NCBI GenBank assembly: GCA_964017125.1
Contig: OZ024915.1
Span: 19,071,674-19,135,673 of the forward strand
Direction: 5' to 3'
From: Flabesymbios commensalis
Taxonomy: Eukaryota > Annelida > Polychaeta > Terebellida > Flabelligeridae
Length of the DNA stretch: 64,000 bases
Part shown: positions 11,165 through 21,533 of the stretch, piece by piece
Position numbering within the stretch: position 1 is the stretch's first letter
How the letters are laid out: each line of letters opens with the position of its first letter
Notes under the pieces: generated by a model
Told to the model about the DNA's origin: nothing
Database searches by the model: none
The model's input: only the letters and a program-made list of their open reading frames with translations
Made by a program: the position numbers and the translations under genes

Positions 11165-11228
11165 AATTTTCACCCACTTGAAGTTGTGTCACGCTGACGC
11201 GATCCACAACTTCAAGTGGGTGAAAATT
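11165..11228. repeat. Perfect hairpin, 'ACTTGAAGTTGTG' type
   Basis: Two 24-nt perfectly complementary arms (arm begins AATTTTCACCCACTTGAAGT) around a 16-nt centre. On the other strand the apex is TCGC-GTCA-GCGT. The flanks match the TTAACCCTTTAACCGCC MITE only weakly, so this copy is isolated or its body is decayed. Confidence 0.85.
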
Positions 11229-11635
11229 CCAATCAGATAATTTGAGTGACTACAGAGAAAACTGCCTCACGTCCGCGGCTTTGTTCCAAAGATCGATACT
11301 ATATTGTGTTATAGACAGGTTTTAATTGATAAATACTTGCTTCGAACGTTTAATTTTACATATACAAATATTGAGAAGAAACTGCTTGTTAAGCTAGCAC
11401 ATTCAGTTAAGCTCAACTGGCTGGTCGAGTGAACCTAAACCATTCAGTTTCCCTTTTGCGAATTCAGAGTTGAGTTAACTTTAATTGTATAAGTTGTGTA
11501 ACAATTCAATTAACTTAATTTATTGAGTCAATTTAATTCACACAATTCAATGTATTCATTTATCGTCATATATTTGAAAATATAATTATGATATTGTAGA
11601 ATTCCCAGCATCGATAAACAAAAATATAAAACACT

Positions 11636-11718
11636 AGTCATCGACCCAATGCTGTTTCAATGTTGGCCCAACGTCTACGACGCTGGGCAAACATTGAATC
11701 AGCATTGGGTCGATGACT
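11636..11718. repeat. Long hairpin with TTGGCCCAACGTC core
   Basis: The outer arms AGTCATCGACCCAATGCTG and complement match exactly. The inner arms TTCAATGTT/AACATTGAA and CCCA-ACGTC-TAC-GACG-CTGGG follow with small bulges. Fragments of the core (CAATGTTGGCCCAAYGTC, TACGACG) recur near 12000, 31303, 32806, 36150, 42475, 46270, 54000, 61020 and 62600. Confidence 0.8.
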
Positions 11719-12489
11719 CGTGCTCGCTGGGAAGGTTTGTGTAGTAAAATGATTACCTTTTTAGAATCTAGTCAAGAGAATCTGTAGTTGAGAGAGCATC
11801 ACTCGCCTTCTGTGTTCATCAAGTGTTCGCGACGACTGAGACTAAATATCGTGGCACCTGCTACTTACGAAATTCCGAAAATTAACCAAGATAGTCTGAT
11901 TGATCGAGAAAACAACCTCGCCCAATCAGATAGCTAGGATATAGGGCAATTAGCCAGAATCGTGTCATTTATAACCCTGATATTTCTAGCTGAGCGATTG
12001 GCCCAATGTCAGCCCAATATCTACGACGCCGGCTCAGCATTGAGCCAACCTTGGGTCAACGTGTCGTGTTAGCCCAACAGTTGGGCAAGGTACACTGCAC
12101 AGCACTCTTTCATTATGAAGACTAAAGCGTATTGTGCTGTAATGTAACCAGATATACTGACTAGATTCACGTCACTGATTCAAGTCCACGTCACTGTCAG
12201 TAATTTAACACAGCAACGTGCAACGAAATGAATAATAATTCATGTAATTGTCAGTGGAACAAGAAAACATTCAATTTATAAAACCACATAGGCCTTGAAT
12301 AATTATACCTTGCACCTGTAAGCGCGACTTAAGTCGTTTTTAATCTGTTTATTTAGCCTTTAAATCAGTTATATAGAAAGAAATGACGTTGAGTGTTTAA
12401 TCATCCAGATTTACAAATGTTGGTCTCAAATAAACAACTATGAGTAATTTTCACCCACTTGAACTTCAGGGTTATTTAAATTAGCAGTC
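11719..12489. other. Unassigned; decayed repeat pieces
   Basis: A second degenerate TTGGCCCAATGTC-type segment lies at about 11998-12080, and a lone left arm of the ACTTGAAGTTGTG hairpin at about 12450-12466. No gene. Confidence 0.45.
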
Positions 12490-12983
12490 TGAACCTCTCA
12501 GCACGGGGAACGACTTTAGACGTCGGAATCTGACTTCTATCGTCTATAGACGTCAGATTATGATGTCTAAAGTCGATCCACTCACGGAAAGAATTAAAAA
12601 ATGATAATGGCCGTAGACCCCTAACACAGGTATTCAACTGAAGCGGAAAGCTAAGACATTTATGATGACTTCAAATTTAACCCTTTCAGGCCTGACTTTA
12701 CAATTGTCATCTTCATCCACTACAAGCCGCGAATTGCTGTCGCAATTCTCGACTTGTAGTGAATAAAAATGATTTGATGTGGTTTAAAAATTCAAGAAAA
12801 TTACCATGTATTGGTAAACCAGTTTCATGGAAATTTTCGTTCTAAAACCCTTGGTTGTAGAAAAATTAAGTCTCTTTTCGGGGATGTAAAATTATGCTTT
12901 AATGCATCGTGAGGGCTTAAAGGGTTAAAACAAAATTGGTTTCTATGGTTTATACGAACATATTTCAGCGTTGTAAGGGTTTA
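12490..12983 (+). mobile_element. TTAA-type MITE, group 'CAGCACG', interrupted
   Basis: The left part (12490-12680) holds CAGCACGGGG, GACGTC-based palindromes and TGGCCGTAGACCC. The right part (12925-12983) holds TCTATGGTTTATACGAACAT and CAGCGTTGTAAGG. These join without loss when the inserted element at 12677-12928 is removed, giving about 246 bp, the length of the intact copy at 36710-36952. Confidence 0.75.
12677..12928 (+). mobile_element. TTAA-type hairpin MITE, group 'CAGGCCTG', inserted in another MITE
   Basis: 252 bp from TTAA to TTAA, with termini TTAACCCTTTCAGGCC and GGCTTAAAGGGTTAA. Hairpin at about 12711-12762 with arms CACTACAAGCCGCGAATTGC and complement, apex GTCG/CGAC type. 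A copy of identical length lies in opposite orientation at 61235-61486. It sits exactly in a TTAA of the flanking 'CAGCACG' element. Confidence 0.8.
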
Positions 12984-13744
12984 TTATGATATAGTTATAG
13001 TAATAGTTATGTGAACTGCATCATTGTTAGCCCCCATCCTACCGACTTGGGTCCTCTCTCATGTAGCTACATGTATAGTAACAACTGGAATGAACTACTG
13101 CTATTGCTATAAAGTCCAGTAATTTTAGCAGTTCGTCCATATTTTGTTGTTTTGAACCATGCGAAATTGATGATTTTGTACAAAGTGGATCGCTTGTTAT
13201 TTCAGAATAACTCCTGGGGTACAGGTATGAATCCTACCAGCTGGGGACCAAACATACCCTATATAGAAATAAATAAATAAACAGACACTACGTCGTTCAA
13301 AAGTTATCATCTCCCTGTATACATCTTCCCACACAGAGCTCGCTTCCTCGACCTCGAGAGCAGCGAGCCTGGCTGTCAGGAGGATGCCTGTATATCGCTT
13401 CATCACTACCAATACATTTAAATGTTGAAAACGTTGTGTTAACCACGAGCAAACATTTGAAATATTAGGCTGTATAACTATAGTATTATTTTAAATGATG
13501 TATTTCAGTTTAGGGTCTATTCGGATCATGTCGGTGAGATTTGTTTGTAAAATGTGTTGTTGTCTACCCTTTAAACCATCACGATGTATCATTTTGCATA
13601 TTTTCTGCAGTGTTACACCTTAGTTAAAATCCCCACACTGACCCCCTGTTCAATACAGGATAAAATACAAATATACACCCTCACAAAGTAATACATACAT
13701 GTCAGCCAGTATATCTACATAATCTACTTGAACATTTAAACACA
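12984..13744. other. Unassigned
   Basis: A minus-strand frame at 13197-13412 has no recognisable domain and no convincing splice sites. Otherwise no features. Confidence 0.4.
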
Positions 13745-13915
13745 GCCCGTATTATCCGCTCCTCAGATGATGATCAACTGGTTGTTCCCAGAGTGAGTTC
13801 TAAGATGGGTGAAATGGCTTTTTCGGTTGCGGGCCAAAAATCTAAATCTTCACAGTCATTTCGTAAAAAATTGAAAACTTTATATTTCGGCCAAGCGTTT
13901 CCATCCTAAAGCCTC
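13745..13915 (+). pseudogene. LINE 3' coding scrap, CR1-like C-terminus
   Basis: The plus strand encodes DDDQLVVPRVSSKMGEMAFS followed by VAGQKSKSSQSFRKKLKTLY and FGQAF. This resembles the CR1-type C-terminal sequence 'LVVPR...AFSVAGP-LWNSLP...FKK-LKT-LF..AF', with the WNSLP part missing by an internal deletion. Confidence 0.65.
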
Positions 13916-14194
13916 CCGTCCCGTCATGCTGGATCTACGAATTGGAACGGCAAACGGACAATGATAACGAGCTTGATTCGGATTTGCAACGCCTCTGAGC
14001 TCGGGACACCGATAATTTAGGCGCATTAGAAAGTTTCCATTTTATATCATTTCATCTTAAGCAGTACACTTACGTAGAGAATTAATAGATTACCTCATAC
14101 AATATCGTTATTTTAAAGAGAAAGCGGATATGCACTGTTTGCGAGGTACTTATCTAGCAGTTTAACTTTTGAGATTATCTTAGAATACGGTCTT

Positions 14195-14826
14195 TGTTGA
14201 TCGTGAAATGAAATGAAATGAATCGGGCTTTAGGCCACCTTTGTGCACATATAGGCTAAACTGGGCCAGGAGAACCTCCTGAGGATGGTGAGATGAATGA
14301 GATGACACTGTCCTCCAGACACAGGATTCGAAATTCGAGTCCTGGAGGTCTGAGGCCGAGCCCGCTACCTCTCGGTCACGGAGGTTCCCCACAATACTGA
14401 GTTTCACACGTGGATGGGGAAGAAACTTTGTTCCTTTCAAACCGCCAAGACCGGGAAATGAAATGAATCGGGCTTTATGCCACCTTTGTGCACATATAGG
14501 CTAAACTGGGCCAGGAGAACCTCCTGAGGATGGTGAGATGATTGAGATGACACTGTCCTCCAGACACAGGATTCGAAATTCGAGCCCTGGCGGTCTGAGG
14601 CCGAGCACGCTACCTCTCGGTCACGAAGGCTCCCCACAATACTAACTTTCACACGTGGATGGGGAAGAAACATTTTTTGTTTCTTTCAAACCGCCGAGAC
14701 CGGGAACCGAACCCCGAACTCGTCAAAGGCAGCGGTGCTAACCACCACCCTAGGGCCCCCGCCCACTCTAGCGTGAAAGGCAGCGGTCCTAACCACTACC
14801 CTAGGGCGCCCGCCCTGTTGATCATG
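14195..14826 (-). mobile_element. tRNA-derived SINE, two copies nested or fused
   Basis: Body 14206-14815 between imperfect target-site duplications TGTTGATCGTG (14195-14205) and TGTTGATCATG (14816-14826). On the minus strand one complete SINE runs to an ATTTC-rich tail near 14455. It is followed directly by the interior and tail of a second SINE lacking most of its tRNA head. The first ~45 nt of another head (GTAGTGGTTAGGACCGCTGC) precede the complete copy. The simplest reading is one SINE inserted in another with loss of a few bases, or a template-switch chimera, as only one outer duplication is visible. Confidence 0.8.
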
Positions 14827-15282
14827 GGAGAGCTACTAAAATATCGCCGTACAAGGCCAAAAGGCAGTATCTGCTTACTGTACAGGTGAGCAGATACTGC
14901 AATTTGGCTTTTCTGAACAAAATAAGCGGTCACAACATCAGGAGCACCGACAAGCTCTGGAATGAGGGGTCATAATCATCGCCTCACCTTATTTTCCTGA
15001 CAACAGCTCACATTGTACTGAGCGGCCATGATAATCTTATATTATATTAATATTTACTAATAGTAGCTATTTATCTCCACAAAATTGCAGCTTAATTTAT
15101 ATTTAGAAAACTTCATGTATAATCGTAGACGATGCAGTCCATTCATTTCTAAATTGCCAATCATGGTGGTATATTCACGCCTACAATGGAAGACCTTGCA
15201 AACTCATGACGTTAACCCAAGGTCGGCCCAACACCACATACCAATATTATCCTAAAAAATGGCATATTATATAATTAAAAAT
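14827..15282. other. Unassigned; contains one short hairpin
   Basis: A palindrome at about 14868-14904 with arms GCAGTATCTGCTTAC and GTGAGCAGATACTGC matches the hairpins at 37289 and 47412. No gene. Confidence 0.5.
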
Positions 15283-15341
15283 CCCACCCACTAGAAGTTG
15301 TGCCTCGCTACCGCGACCCACAACTTCAAGTGGGTGGAAAT
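15283..15341. repeat. Hairpin, 'ACTTGAAGTTGTG' type
   Basis: Arms CCCACTAGAAGTTGTG and complement, with an apex that reads TCGC-GGTA-GCGA on the other strand. One mismatch in the stem. Confidence 0.75.
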
Positions 15342-15355
15342 AACTCATATTTGTA

Positions 15356-15705
15356 CAAATGGTACGATGTCTGTTGTGTTTGCAGAGGGTGTTTCTTTAC
15401 ACATGTTACGATGTTTGTTGTGTTTGCGGAGGATGTTTCTTTACAAATGGTACGATGTTTGTTGTGTTTGCGGAGGGTGTTTCTTTACAAATGGTACGAT
15501 GTCTGTTGTGTTCGCAGAGGGTGTTTCTTTACACATGGTACGATGTTTGTTGTGTTTGCAGAGGATGTTTCTTTACAAATGGTACGATGTTTGTTGTGTT
15601 TGCGGAGGGTGTTTCTTTACTAATGGTACGATGTTTGTTGTGTTTGCGGACGGTGTTTTTTCACAAATGGTACGATGTTTGTTGCGGAGGGTGTGGGTTT
15701 ACAGA
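15356..15705 (+). repeat. Minisatellite, ~45-bp unit, about 8 copies
   Basis: Units contain AATGGTACGATGTTTGTTGT, GTTTGCGGAGGGTGTTTC and TTTAC. Copies are very similar, so the array is young or homogenised. It creates three overlapping spurious frames. Confidence 0.9.
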
Positions 15706-15924
15706 TAGATCAGTTTATATTTAATATTATATTCAACCGTCTATATTTGACCGATTAACCAATTAATTTCATATACTATCAACTGGAAGGGCAATATTAT
15801 GGTCTAGATAAGAGAAAGGTTCATTTTTTTCTGAGCCTGCATATTCAACCACCTGCATATTCAACCACCTGTGCATTTTTCACTGGGTTAATTTACACAA
15901 TGGTATTATAATAGATCTATGATA

Positions 15925-16205
15925 ATAAATAGGTTTCTACGCTTTCCAGAGTGTTATTTTTGTTTTGCTACTTTGTATAATAATATGTAGCTATTTTATC
16001 TCTGGTTTTGGCGCGGGTAACATATATTTTATATAATATGTATAAAAAAAGTATATTTTACACTATAACTTGTTTACAGGTGTATATACAATTGTATCCT
16101 GGATGTCAAACATAGTAAGAGTGCTTTAATTTACCATTGCATATAAATGTTGTGCAATTACTATATAATTATATTTGTGTATTTAAAGCCTAATAAAAAA
16201 GGTTT
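15925..16205 (+). mobile_element. LINE 3'-UTR fragment, same family as 18162-21092
   Basis: Shares GCTTTCCAGAGTGT and ATCTCTGGTTTTGGCGCGGG with the 3' untranslated region of the minus-strand LINE (about 18350-18450 in reverse). It ends near AATAAAAAAGG, so it is a severely 5'-truncated insertion. Confidence 0.65.
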
Positions 16206-16261
16206 AGACTCGCAATGTGTATGGGATTGGTAATTACTAGCTCGTATCACAGGGGTTAATC

Positions 16262-16440
16262 AAAAGGCCGGGTCTATTTGCCCCGTCACGGGGCACACAA
16301 GGCAAGAAAAGTGCGTTGGATTACCCGTGACGGGGCAAATAACAGTTAAATCCTCTTCCATGTCCCGTGACGGGGCGTGGAACCGCTAATTTTGTGCCTT
16401 CGATACACCGTGGCGGACGTAATAAAGGAAAATTAGAGTT
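16262..16440. repeat. Cluster of CCCCGTCACGGGG-type palindromes
   Basis: Three occurrences of the near-palindrome CCCCGTCACGGGG or CCCGTGACGGGG within about 110 bp, with arms ATTTGCCCCGTCACGGGGC and CCCGTGACGGGGCAAAT forming a larger inverted repeat. Single copies occur at 36633 and 46756. Confidence 0.6.
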
Positions 16441-16470
16441 ATACAGCCCGCTGTGGTGTATGCAAGATAA

Positions 16471-16961
16471 GGTCTCACCACCCTAAATAAGTCGAAAGCA
16501 CGGCAGGTGTATACTAATGATGGAATCCTCACACAAAATATTTTCAATGCGGCTGTTTCAACCTCTATTGAATTAAAAACAAATACAAAAAAGTTATATA
16601 TCTGTGAATATTTAATAAGTACATGATGTCTCCTTCATCCCGGATATCAGATATAACTGTTTCGTGATAATCTGACAGAGATACAGTGGGTTTAAAGGAT
16701 GTGTGTCTGGTCTGTGAAAGAGGGTATGAATTTAAGCGTAATTTGAACTATAGTGACCTTTTTGCACACTAGGGGCCTAGCTCAAAATCTGTCTGGGTAG
16801 CAACCCCTTATCGGAGCCGTTTTTGAAATTGCACAGTCCAGGCTTCATTATGATATTCGGCACTAGATAGGGGGGTAGGCAAAAAGAAGTAAAATCGGCC
16901 CGTGGAATTGAGGCATTTTACATGTATTTCAATAAGGACTGGCATTTGGGGTGGTGAGACC
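16471..16961 (+). mobile_element. MITE with GGTCTCACCACCC termini, intact
   Basis: 491 bp with terminal inverted repeats GGTCTCACCACCCTAAAT and ATTTGGGGTGGTGAGACC (one mismatch). No coding capacity. Further copies: 17890-21311 (split by a LINE), 57471-57961 (opposite internal orientation, same length) and 58572-58978 (truncated). The superfamily is not resolved because target-site duplications are unclear. Confidence 0.8.
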
Positions 16962-17154
16962 ATGAGTATGCAGAAGGCTATTCAGGTTTTCTTGGTTTAA
17001 TTGACATATTTTGACTGGTTATTAAAAAATGGTGCTTTAAACCTATATTTAATGGATGTTTATCGTCGCTGCAATTAAAAAATTCCACAATTTTGGTTAG
17101 AAAGTGTATAATTGAGAATATGGTGGATTAACTAAGCCCAAAAGAGATCTGTGA

Positions 17155-17497
17155 AGGTCGTGTTTTGAAAAAAATGAAATGAATAGGGCTTTAGGCCACC
17201 TTTGTGCACATATAGGCTAAATTGGGCCAGGAGAACCTCCTGAGGATGGTGAGATGATTGAGATGACACTGTCGTCCAGACACAGGATTCGAAATTCGAG
17301 CCCTGGCGGTCTGAGGCCGAGCACGCTACCTCTCGGTCACGGAGGCTCCCCACAATACTGACTTTCACACGTGGATGGGGAAGAAACATTTTTGTTTCTT
17401 TCAAACCGCCGAGACCGGGAACTGAACCCCGAACTCTGGCGTGAAAGGCAGCGGTGCTAACCACTACCCTAGGGCCCCCGCCCAGGTCGTGTTTTGA
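17155..17497 (-). mobile_element. Complete tRNA-derived SINE with target-site duplication
   Basis: Flanked by 14-bp duplications AGGTCGTGTTTTGA (17155-17168 and 17484-17497). On the minus strand it starts GGGCGGGGGCCCTAGGGTAG with an A box TAGTGGTTAGCACC, and has a second tRNA-like segment with GACCGAGAGGTAGCGTGC and GGCTCGAATTTCGAG. A ~90-bp body with CTCAGGAGGTTCTCCTGG and GTGCACAAAGGTGGCC follows, then an ATTTC tail. Two tRNA-like promoter modules in one unit suggest a dimeric tRNA SINE. Confidence 0.88.
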
Positions 17498-17889
17498 GGA
17501 TAATTCATAGATTAAATACTTGATTTGTAATTGGGAGCAAATAAAAAATCAAATATAACGAATTTTAGAGCGTATAATAATAAAAACAGTTCACCCTAAA
17601 GTATATGTCCTCTTTCATCAACAATTTTTTAAATAAAAAGTAACCCTGACAATTTTTATGACGAAATAGTGGCGGGAATAGTCACTCTATTTAAATTTTG
17701 TATGCACCGCGACATTTACGAAAAAACAGTCTGATTTTCAGTAAATCTATGATTTTTCAAAGTGCTGCCAGGGCAACAGTTTTTACAAGATCTACTTAAT
17801 TCAAACAAATTATTGCTCAGAACAACTTGAAGCTTCATCCCAGGCTGAAAAAAAAATTAACAACTACATATACTTTTCTGTATAATTGT
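17498..17889. other. Unassigned; flank shared with 57962-58100
   Basis: About 50-140 bp left of the next MITE resembles, in inverse orientation, the right flank of the MITE at 57471-57961 (CAGAACAACTTG and a poly-A stretch). Both MITEs may sit in copies of an older repeat. Confidence 0.45.
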
Positions 17890-18161
17890 GGTCTCACCAC
17901 CCTAAATAAGCCGAAAGCACGGCAGGTGTATACTAATGATGGAATCATCACACAAAATATTTTCAATGCGGCTGTTTCAACCTCTGTTGAATTAAAAACA
18001 AATACAAAGAAGTTATATTTCTGTGAATACTTAATAAGTACATGATGTCTCCCTCATCCCGGATATCAGATATAGCTGTTTCGTGATAATCTGACAGGGA
18101 TACAATGGGTTAAAAGGATGTGTGTCTGGTCTGTGAAAGAGGGTATTAATTTAAGCGTAAT

Positions 18162-21092
18162 TTATTTATTTATTTATTGAGACATATTTATACAGGGTGG
18201 ACATTATTAGCAGTCAGGCTATTTTTCATATGTGCCCTGTAGGGATTTTGTTATATGAAAAACAAACATTCAATTATATAATATATAATACAAGTGAGCT
18301 TTATAATACAAATAGAAACGCCCCAAGGTTAAAACACATAATATAGAAATGTTGCCCGCGCCAAAACCAGAGATAAAAAAACTACATATATATTATATAT
18401 TAATATTAATATGAATAGTAGGTAAAATACACTCTGGAAAGCGTAGCAACGTACAAAATTACTTTTTAAAACATGATTTTTTTCCTTTAAAGAATGTGTT
18501 TACTATGAGAACAAGTAAAATATAAATATATATTTACTTACATACACACATACATATACATAACATAACGTACTTGTTAGGTTTTTTTAAATATACATAC
18601 ATTGTTTTACATACATCGCTATAAAACAATTAACACCCTTAGTTTAAACTGTTCCACATATTTTAAACAGGTGGTTTTGATTTTTGTAATTTCCTCAGCC
18701 GAGATTTAAATGTATTGTATGTTGGCGAATCTCTGATGTGCATAGGCAACGAATTCCAGAGATTCGCTCCAGAATAACTGAGCGATGATTTGAATATTGC
18801 TAAATTGGGTTTCGGTAGATAAAGATTGTTATTTGTTGAGCCTCTAGTTAATACACTATGATGTTCCGCAACGGAGGAAAAAAGATCAGAAATATAATTT
18901 GGTGCCAAGTTGTTCCGTGCTTTATATGTGATACAACAAGTTAAGAATTCATATCTTTCTCTAATTGTTTGCCATCCCAGGTTTCTGGTAATATTTATAC
19001 TCGATTCATCCCAGTTAAAGCTTTGGGTTACAATGCGGGCAGCTCGTTTTTGCAGCTTTTGTAAATGGTTCAAATGTTTTTCAAAAGTCGATCCCCAGAC
19101 ACTAAGACAATAATATATACAAGATTGGAATATAGCATAGTAAATACAGTTGAAATTGTTGTAGGGTAAAATTTTTCTGAGTTTTCGTAATATATACAGC
19201 CTCGACGATAATCGGCTGGATAGCTCATTGATATGGTCTGTCCATTTCAATTCACTATCAATTACAACTCCGAGATATTTTGCACTACGTACATGAGGGA
19301 TTTTCACACCATTGATATCAATATTTAATGAGTACCGAGAAGTGTTTCTTCCAGATATTTTCATTACATGACACTTATCAATATTAACTGAAAGTTTGTT
19401 AATTCTAAACCATTTCACTGATTTATCAACACTTTTTTGTAATAATGTCTCAACTTCGGCAATGGACGTGCCATTTACAAGCACCATATTATCATCAGCA
19501 TATATATTACATGTTGCATTTGAGAGACATGAAGGAAAGTCATTAATAAATAATAGAAATAATAAAGGTCCGAGGACAGATCCTTGTGATACTCCAGTTT
19601 TTATTAGCTTAGGTGATGATAATTGACCATTTATGTTTACTATTTGTGATCTGTCAGAAAGGTAATTAGAAAACCATAGTAATTCTGTTTCAGTCAATCC
19701 ATATTTACCGAGTTTATATAGCAGCAATTCATGATCTATTGTATCAAAACATTTTGCTAGGTCAAAGAGACAAACACCAGTGAGTTCACCGTGGTTAATA
19801 TTATCAAAAAATGAGTCTATAACATGATGCAGTGATGTTTGGGTGGAATGATGCTTCATAAATGCCGATTGACTTTGTGTAATAAACGCATGGGCTAGTA
19901 AATATTCCCGAAACTGCACATCAACCATTTTTTCAAAACATTTAGGGATATGTCCGATGACTGAGATGGGGCGATAATTATTTGGGTCGGTATTCGAGCC
20001 CTTGTTTTTAAAGATAGGGGTAACTCGTGCTTTTTTCCAGTCATCTGGTATCTGCCCTGTGTTAAGTGACATATTGAATAAAACTGTTAGACTACTGCAA
20101 ATAACATCACTTGAAAGATTTAAAAGAAGTGAATCAAATCCTAATACATCAATGTTATTGCTAGAAGGCAAATTTTTTAGCATTTTTAAAGTGTCTTCTT
20201 CCATTATTGAGTTAAATTTGAACTGGTAGATACTGGTGTTATTTTACCAAGTTGGATTCTGGCTATCTGTAAATTTTTTAGCTAATTTTGGACCAACAGA
20301 AGTAAAGTGATTATTCCAGTCATCGGGTGATATGTCATTCGGTAGTTTAGATTTTTTGTCTTTTCCAAGAGACTCATTCACAGCTTTCCATATATTTTGA
20401 GGTTTATTATCTCGACTTATTTTCTCGACTTATTTTTTTTGTGATAATCTTGCTGAGATTTTCGTATATTAGAGACAATCTCATTGCGTAGATGCTTATA
20501 TTCAGCCATCATGTCTGAGTTTTTCAGTTTGATTGCTTTGCGGTGGGTATAATCACGTTTATATATTAATTCAAGTATTTTTGGTGTTAACCAGGGATTC
20601 GGTCTGTTTTTTACTCTAATTTGCTTGGTACTCACATGTCTATTCACAATAGAATTAAATTGATCAGACCATTTTACCCACGCATCTTGTACATTATCAG
20701 ACAGACTAACAATATTGTATAATTGAGATAGCATAAGTTCGTTCAGAAAAGCTTCTGTGTCCATTTTATCATAACTTTTCTTGTGTAATATTTTACCCGG
20801 TGAGGTATCCTTTTTAAAACTTAAAATTGTATATACAAGGTTTTGATCACTGACTGTGTATTTCAGAACACCGGATTGTACATGATTATTCGGCATCGTT
20901 GTGTATATATGATCAATGATGGATGAAGTATTCAATGTTACACGAGTAGGTTCTAATATTAATTGCCTACAATTCAACAACATTTCAATATAATGAGCTT
21001 GATTATTATACTTCTTTTCATCCAAGGCATAATTGATATTAAGGTCACCTACTCTAACAATTTCCTTATTTTTCTTCAAGACATTCTCAATT
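18162..21092 (-). mobile_element. Non-LTR retrotransposon, CR1/Rex-like, 5'-truncated
   Basis: On the minus strand: the C-terminal half of an endonuclease, a spacer with frameshifts, a complete reverse transcriptase frame, a ~490-bp AT-rich 3' UTR and a TTTATT-type tail (AATAAATAAATAAAT on the minus strand). The 5' end stops within the endonuclease, so the copy is 5'-truncated as is usual for target-primed insertion. A short piece of the same 3' UTR lies at 15925-16205. Confidence 0.88.
18663..20204 (-). CDS. LINE reverse transcriptase, long open frame
   Basis: 513 codons without a stop. Copies element RNA at the nicked target during insertion. Visible blocks: NYRPISVIGHIPKCFEKMV (76-94), motif A CLFDLAKCFDT (145-155), motif B TGVSQGSVLGPLLF (203-216) and motif C IYADDNMV (234-241), with both Asp residues of the YADD box. 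The thumb KYLGVVIDSELKW follows, then LQKLQKRAARI and the C-terminal SLSYSGANLWNSLP typical of CR1/Rex-type LINEs. The upstream frame is separated from the endonuclease piece (20417-21118) by about two frame breaks near 20230 and 20417, so the full ORF2 is not intact. Clade is by motif resemblance only. Confidence 0.85.
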   Translation of the reverse strand: MEEDTLKMLKNLPSSNNIDVLGFDSLLLNLSSDVICSSLTVLFNMSLNTGQIPDDWKKARVTPIFKNKGSNTDPNNYRPISVIGHIPKCFEKMVDVQFREYLLAHAFITQSQSAFMKHHSTQTSLHHVIDSFFDNINHGELTGVCLFDLAKCFDTIDHELLLYKLGKYGLTETELLWFSNYLSDRSQIVNINGQLSSPKLIKTGVSQGSVLGPLLFLLFINDFPSCLSNATCNIYADDNMVLVNGTSIAEVETLLQKSVDKSVKWFRINKLSVNIDKCHVMKISGRNTSRYSLNIDINGVKIPHVRSAKYLGVVIDSELKWTDHINELSSRLSSRLYILRKLRKILPYNNFNCIYYAIFQSCIYYCLSVWGSTFEKHLNHLQKLQKRAARIVTQSFNWDESSINITRNLGWQTIRERYEFLTCCITYKARNNLAPNYISDLFSSVAEHHSVLTRGSTNNNLYLPKPNLAIFKSSLSYSGANLWNSLPMHIRDSPTYNTFKSRLRKLQKSKPPV

Positions 21093-21118
21093 AGAACTAT
21101 AGTGACCTTTTTGCACAC
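20417..21118 (-). pseudogene. LINE endonuclease C-terminal part
   Basis: Encodes VGDLNINYALDEKKYNNQ (GDxN catalytic motif), PTRVTLNTSSIIDHIYTT and a linker with NRPNPWLTPKILELI, the conserved 'PWxTxxI' step between endonuclease and reverse transcriptase. The N-terminal half of the endonuclease is absent because of the 5' truncation near 21092. The true start of the fragment is the truncation, not the listed Met. Confidence 0.8.
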
Positions 21119-21311
21119 TATGGGGCCTAGCTCAAAATCTGTCTGGGTAGCAACCCCTTATCGGAGCCGTTTTTTTAAATTGCACAGCCCAGGCTTCATT
21201 ATGATATTTGGCACTAGATAGGGGGGAGGGCAAAAAGAAGTAGAATCGGCCCGTGGAATTGAGGCATTTTACATGTATTTCAATGGGACTGGCATTTGGG
21301 GTGGTGCGACC

Positions 21312-21533
21312 TTGATTAAAGTGTCCTTGGGCATCCCGTGAATGATGTAACGAGGTTTCTTATTGGTTGTCAAAAGAAGCATTACACTGGGTCCATTCGA
21401 CTAGCACATTAAATATGTTCGCATTTCTAATTTTCAAGAACAACTACATCGATGAGTGGAGTATGTTCCATCTGGCACTCCGGGGCCAGGTGACGTTAGG
21501 AGCATTCATTTTACCAGTATCACCTAATCCATG
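21312..21533. other. Unassigned spacer
   Basis: Nothing recognised between the MITE end and the minisatellite. Confidence 0.4.

Larger units (their letters stand above)
17890..21311 (+). mobile_element. GGTCTCACCACCC MITE split by a LINE insertion
   Basis: The left part 17890-18162 matches 16471-16749 and the right part 21093-21311 matches 16750-16961, including the GGGGTGGTGCGACC end (one change). The ~2.9 kb between them is a LINE on the minus strand. A short AATT at both junctions may be the target-site duplication. The MITE is therefore older than the LINE. Confidence 0.88.

Noticed and set aside
13197-13412. Candidate host exon on the minus strand
   Set aside because: No domain, no matching splice pair, and the 3' part looks like non-coding repeat sequence.
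14659-14889. Plus-strand open frame over the SINE pair
   Set aside because: It translates the antisense of SINE heads; the SINE explanation with target duplication is complete.
15298-15724. Cys-rich open frames in three phases over the 45-bp repeat
   Set aside because: All three phases are open because the unit length is a multiple of three and lacks stops. No start context, signal peptide or family.
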